Shown here: one piece after another, positions 62,146 through 64,000 of the stretch
Position numbering within the stretch: the stretch's first letter is position 1
Layout of the letters: each line of letters starts with the position of its first letter
Notes under the pieces: generated by a model
What the model saw: the letters and a program-made list of their open reading frames with translations, nothing else
The model's database searches: none
What the model was told of the DNA's origin: nothing
Assembly: GCF_036059255.1 (NCBI RefSeq)
Contig: NZ_CP107947.1
Coordinates: 6,572,001 to 6,636,000 of the forward strand
Length of the DNA stretch: 64,000 bases
From: Micromonospora sp. NBC_00389
Lineage (GTDB): Bacteria; Actinomycetota; Actinomycetes; Mycobacteriales; Micromonosporaceae
Reading direction: 5' to 3'
Translations under genes and position numbers: made by a program

Positions 62146-64000
62146 TCAGCCGACGTGCGTGTCGAGGTACGACAACGCCTGGTTGGCGGTCAGCCCGGAC
62201 AGCGCCGGGAGGTTCGCCTTGCCGAGCTCGGTCTCGATGACCGAGGCCAGCGCGCCACCACCAGCCGCCCGGTCGGCGGCCGCGTAGTCACGTAGCAGCG
62301 TCTCCACCTCGGCGAGCATCTCCGCCCTCACCACTGTGGCGTCACCGTCCGGTGTGCCGACGGTCTGCAGCACCGGTTGCAGCGTCTGCATCGCGTGGGC
62401 GGTGCGCCGGCGCAGGTCGTCGTCGGCGGCCATCAGCGCGATCGCCCGGTCGCCACCGTCGGCGTAGACGACCTCGTAGTGCCGCAGCGCCGGGGTGCGC
62501 CCGTCGGCGAACAGGTCCCGTACGTGCAGCAGCGCGCCGAGCACCGCGTCCACGCCCGGACCCTGCGGCTCCAGGCCCTCCGGGCCCACCCCGGACAGCG
62601 ACGTGTCGGCGATGCACAGGCAGTCCTGTCTGGCCTGCTCGTACACGCCATCGACGCCGACCGCCGTCCACGCCGCAGCCGACTCTTTGGCCTCGGCCGA
62701 GCCCTTGCCGTAGAGCTTGTTGGCGGACTCGATGAACCCGACCCGGGAGTCGGTGAACCGGGCCCGCGGCGACAGGTAGGTGGTCAGGGTGCGGTAGGCG
62801 ATCCGCGCGGCTTTGTCGATGCCGATCTTCTGCGACAGCAGGTAGAACGCCTTGTTCTGGATGCCCGAGTTGGTGTGCACCCCACCCATGTCCAGGCAGC
62901 TACGCTCGAAGTCGCGATAGTGGCCGGGATCGCCGTACAACGACGGGTCGGCCATGCTGCGCAGTGCACCGCCGGGAATGCCGGTGCCGACCAGCCAGTC
63001 GTTGCTACCGGTCGCGAACTTCTCCACGGCCTCGGCGAAGACGTCGGAGAAGCTCTCGTTGAGAGCCCCGGACTGGTACATGTACCACAGGTCGGCGGTC
63101 TCGAAGGTGACCCCGTGCGTCATCTCGTGCGCAACCACGTCCAGCTTGGTCATCTCCTCGCCGAAGAGCATCGTGTCGATGACATCCGGCACGAACGCCG
63201 CGTTGCGCATCGGCTCATCCGGGTCCTGGCGGACCCGGACCAGCGCCCGTAGCTGCCCGCCGGAATCGTCGAAGCTGTCGCGGCTGAACGTCTGCTGGTA
63301 GTAGTCGTAGGTGTGGCCGAGGTTGACGTACGCCTCGTCCACGTCCTGGATGCCGCTCGCTCCGTCGCCCTCCTTGCGCTTCGGGAACGCCGGCACCTTG
63401 TCGTCGGAGAGCTTGTTCAGGTCGTAGATGCGCCGGTCCTTGGCGTGCGCGGAGCGCGGCAGCGCATACACCAGCCGCCCGGTCGCCGCGTCGACGAAGT
63501 ACGACGTCGACACGCCCTCACCGGCGTCGGTCAGCCACACGTGCCAGGCCAGCACGGTCGGCGTACGGCGGCCCGGGTCCGCCGCGGCGGGCAGCAGGTA
63601 CAGCTTCGCCGGCTCCACCAGCGAGCCATCCGGCAGCGCGACGCGGGCGTTCGCCGTCGCGGTCTGCGCGCTGACCGAGGCGCTGCGTCCGTCCACGACC
63701 AGGTCCGGCTCCAACGAGTTGGTCAGGAACTCCACCGTGCGCCCGGCGGCGTCCAGGTGCACACCGACCCGGGAGCCGTAGACCGGCACCCCGCCCACGT
63801 ACTGCTCGAACCACACGTGCCGCTCGCCGGTGCGCTCCCGCTGCTCACGTAGCGGCCGTAGCTGGGCACTCGCGTCGGCCACGCCGAACAGGCCCGAGTT
63901 GCGCCGCAGCCAGCCCGGCACATCCCCGCCGAGGCGGCTGGACAGGCTCAGCATCGACGGCGTCCCCCGCCACGGCTCGAACGCGACGACCGGCGCCTGT
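62146..64000 (-). CDS. M4-family (thermolysin-like) metalloprotease, 5' end outside window
   Basis: The frame stays open to the window edge (…VVAFEPWRGTPSMLSLSS), so the signal peptide and start are outside. Propeptide features: HVWFEQYVGGVPVYGSRVGV and the FTP-like strand pattern. Catalytic: VVAHEMTHGVTFE (HExxH) with the third ligand in GALNESFSDVFAE, then the VHTNSGIQNKAFYLLS motif carrying the catalytic-site His/Asn. The C-terminal ~150 residues are helical and not part of classical thermolysin. A secreted zinc endopeptidase; with the S8 protease it forms an extracellular proteolysis locus. Confidence 0.92.
   Translation of the reverse strand, partial: QAPVVAFEPWRGTPSMLSLSSRLGGDVPGWLRRNSGLFGVADASAQLRPLREQRERTGERHVWFEQYVGGVPVYGSRVGVHLDAAGRTVEFLTNSLEPDLVVDGRSASVSAQTATANARVALPDGSLVEPAKLYLLPAAADPGRRTPTVLAWHVWLTDAGEGVSTSYFVDAATGRLVYALPRSAHAKDRRIYDLNKLSDDKVPAFPKRKEGDGASGIQDVDEAYVNLGHTYDYYQQTFSRDSFDDSGGQLRALVRVRQDPDEPMRNAAFVPDVIDTMLFGEEMTKLDVVAHEMTHGVTFETADLWYMYQSGALNESFSDVFAEAVEKFATGSNDWLVGTGIPGGALRSMADPSLYGDPGHYRDFERSCLDMGGVHTNSGIQNKAFYLLSQKIGIDKAARIAYRTLTTYLSPRARFTDSRVGFIESANKLYGKGSAEAKESAAAWTAVGVDGVYEQARQDCLCIADTSLSGVGPEGLEPQGPGVDAVLGALLHVRDLFADGRTPALRHYEVVYADGGDRAIALMAADDDLRRRTAHAMQTLQPVLQTVGTPDGDATVVRAEMLAEVETLLRDYAAADRAAGGGALASVIETELGKANLPALSGLTANQALSYLDTHVG

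Noticed and set aside
59723..62287. 854-codon plus-strand open frame
   Set aside because: It is antisense to the S8 protease gene, lacks any family pattern, and its Gly/Arg/Val/Asp-rich composition is what reverse reading of a GC-rich gene gives.

Overview
This 64 kb window comes from a very GC-rich actinomycete. The heavy use of GTG and TTG starts, the family mix (SARP regulator, Acg-type nitroreductase, golvesin-domain amidase, DUF385/F420-type nitroreductase, paired GH15 enzymes) and the rifamycin-resistance locus fit a Micromonosporaceae-like genome. That placement is inference from content. No rRNA, tRNA, CRISPR array, prophage or biosynthetic gene cluster was seen. Most genes are monocistronic or in pairs, often a small regulator next to the enzyme or transporter it probably controls.

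Layout. 1-5.2 kb: a HEAT-repeat protein, then a complete IS607-type element (serine recombinase plus TnpB) abutting a secreted esterase that has lost its signal peptide. 5.2-17.4 kb: enzymes and regulators, including an Acg nitroreductase / calcium-type P-ATPase / tandem universal stress protein group like the dormancy genes of mycobacteria, a secreted cell-wall amidase, AlkD, and a tightly overlapping ArsR-SRPBCC-SnoaL operon. 17.4-21.8 kb: a TetR remnant, a DUF2231 membrane protein, a GH15 enzyme with a small membrane protein, and a reductase. 21.9-23.8 kb: a DUF664/DinB gene cut in two by a TnpB-only IS200/IS605-type element. 24-31 kb: a DrrAB-type ABC transporter preceded by four helically phased CGTGTCAG repeats, a DUF4097 protein and a large SARP-NB-ARC regulator. 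31-41 kb: metallo-hydrolase, nitroreductase/ArsR, ThuA-like protein, a regulator and MFS transporter that are both broken, epoxide hydrolase with a WYL regulator, a repeat protein, and a hydrolase with an early amber codon. 41.3-44.1 kb: a rifamycin phosphotransferase preceded by a 19-bp element resembling the rifamycin-associated element and by the 5' stub of a glycosyltransferase gene. 44.4-54.5 kb: HxlR/reductase pair, CmtR-like sensor with a cation exporter, hydrolases, a second GH15 enzyme, DJ-1-like, AlkD-like, APH-like, OmpA-like and lipoprotein genes. 54.5-56.9 kb: a second copy of the TnpB element, itself split by an IS5-type insertion. 57-64 kb: two related small secreted proteins, a large secreted S8 protease and an M4 metalloprotease that runs off the window.

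The points most worth a second look are: (a) the hybrid rifamycin locus, in which a regulatory element and the first codons of a probable rifamycin glycosyltransferase now sit in front of rph; (b) two copies of one TnpB element whose empty sites can be rebuilt exactly, giving the target and probable TAM (TTYAT) and the natural guides, one copy having landed between a Shine-Dalgarno and its start codon; (c) the SARP-like direct-repeat array in front of the ABC transporter; and (d) a high load of freshly broken genes (two in-frame amber codons, one single-base frameshift, insertions, truncated remnants).
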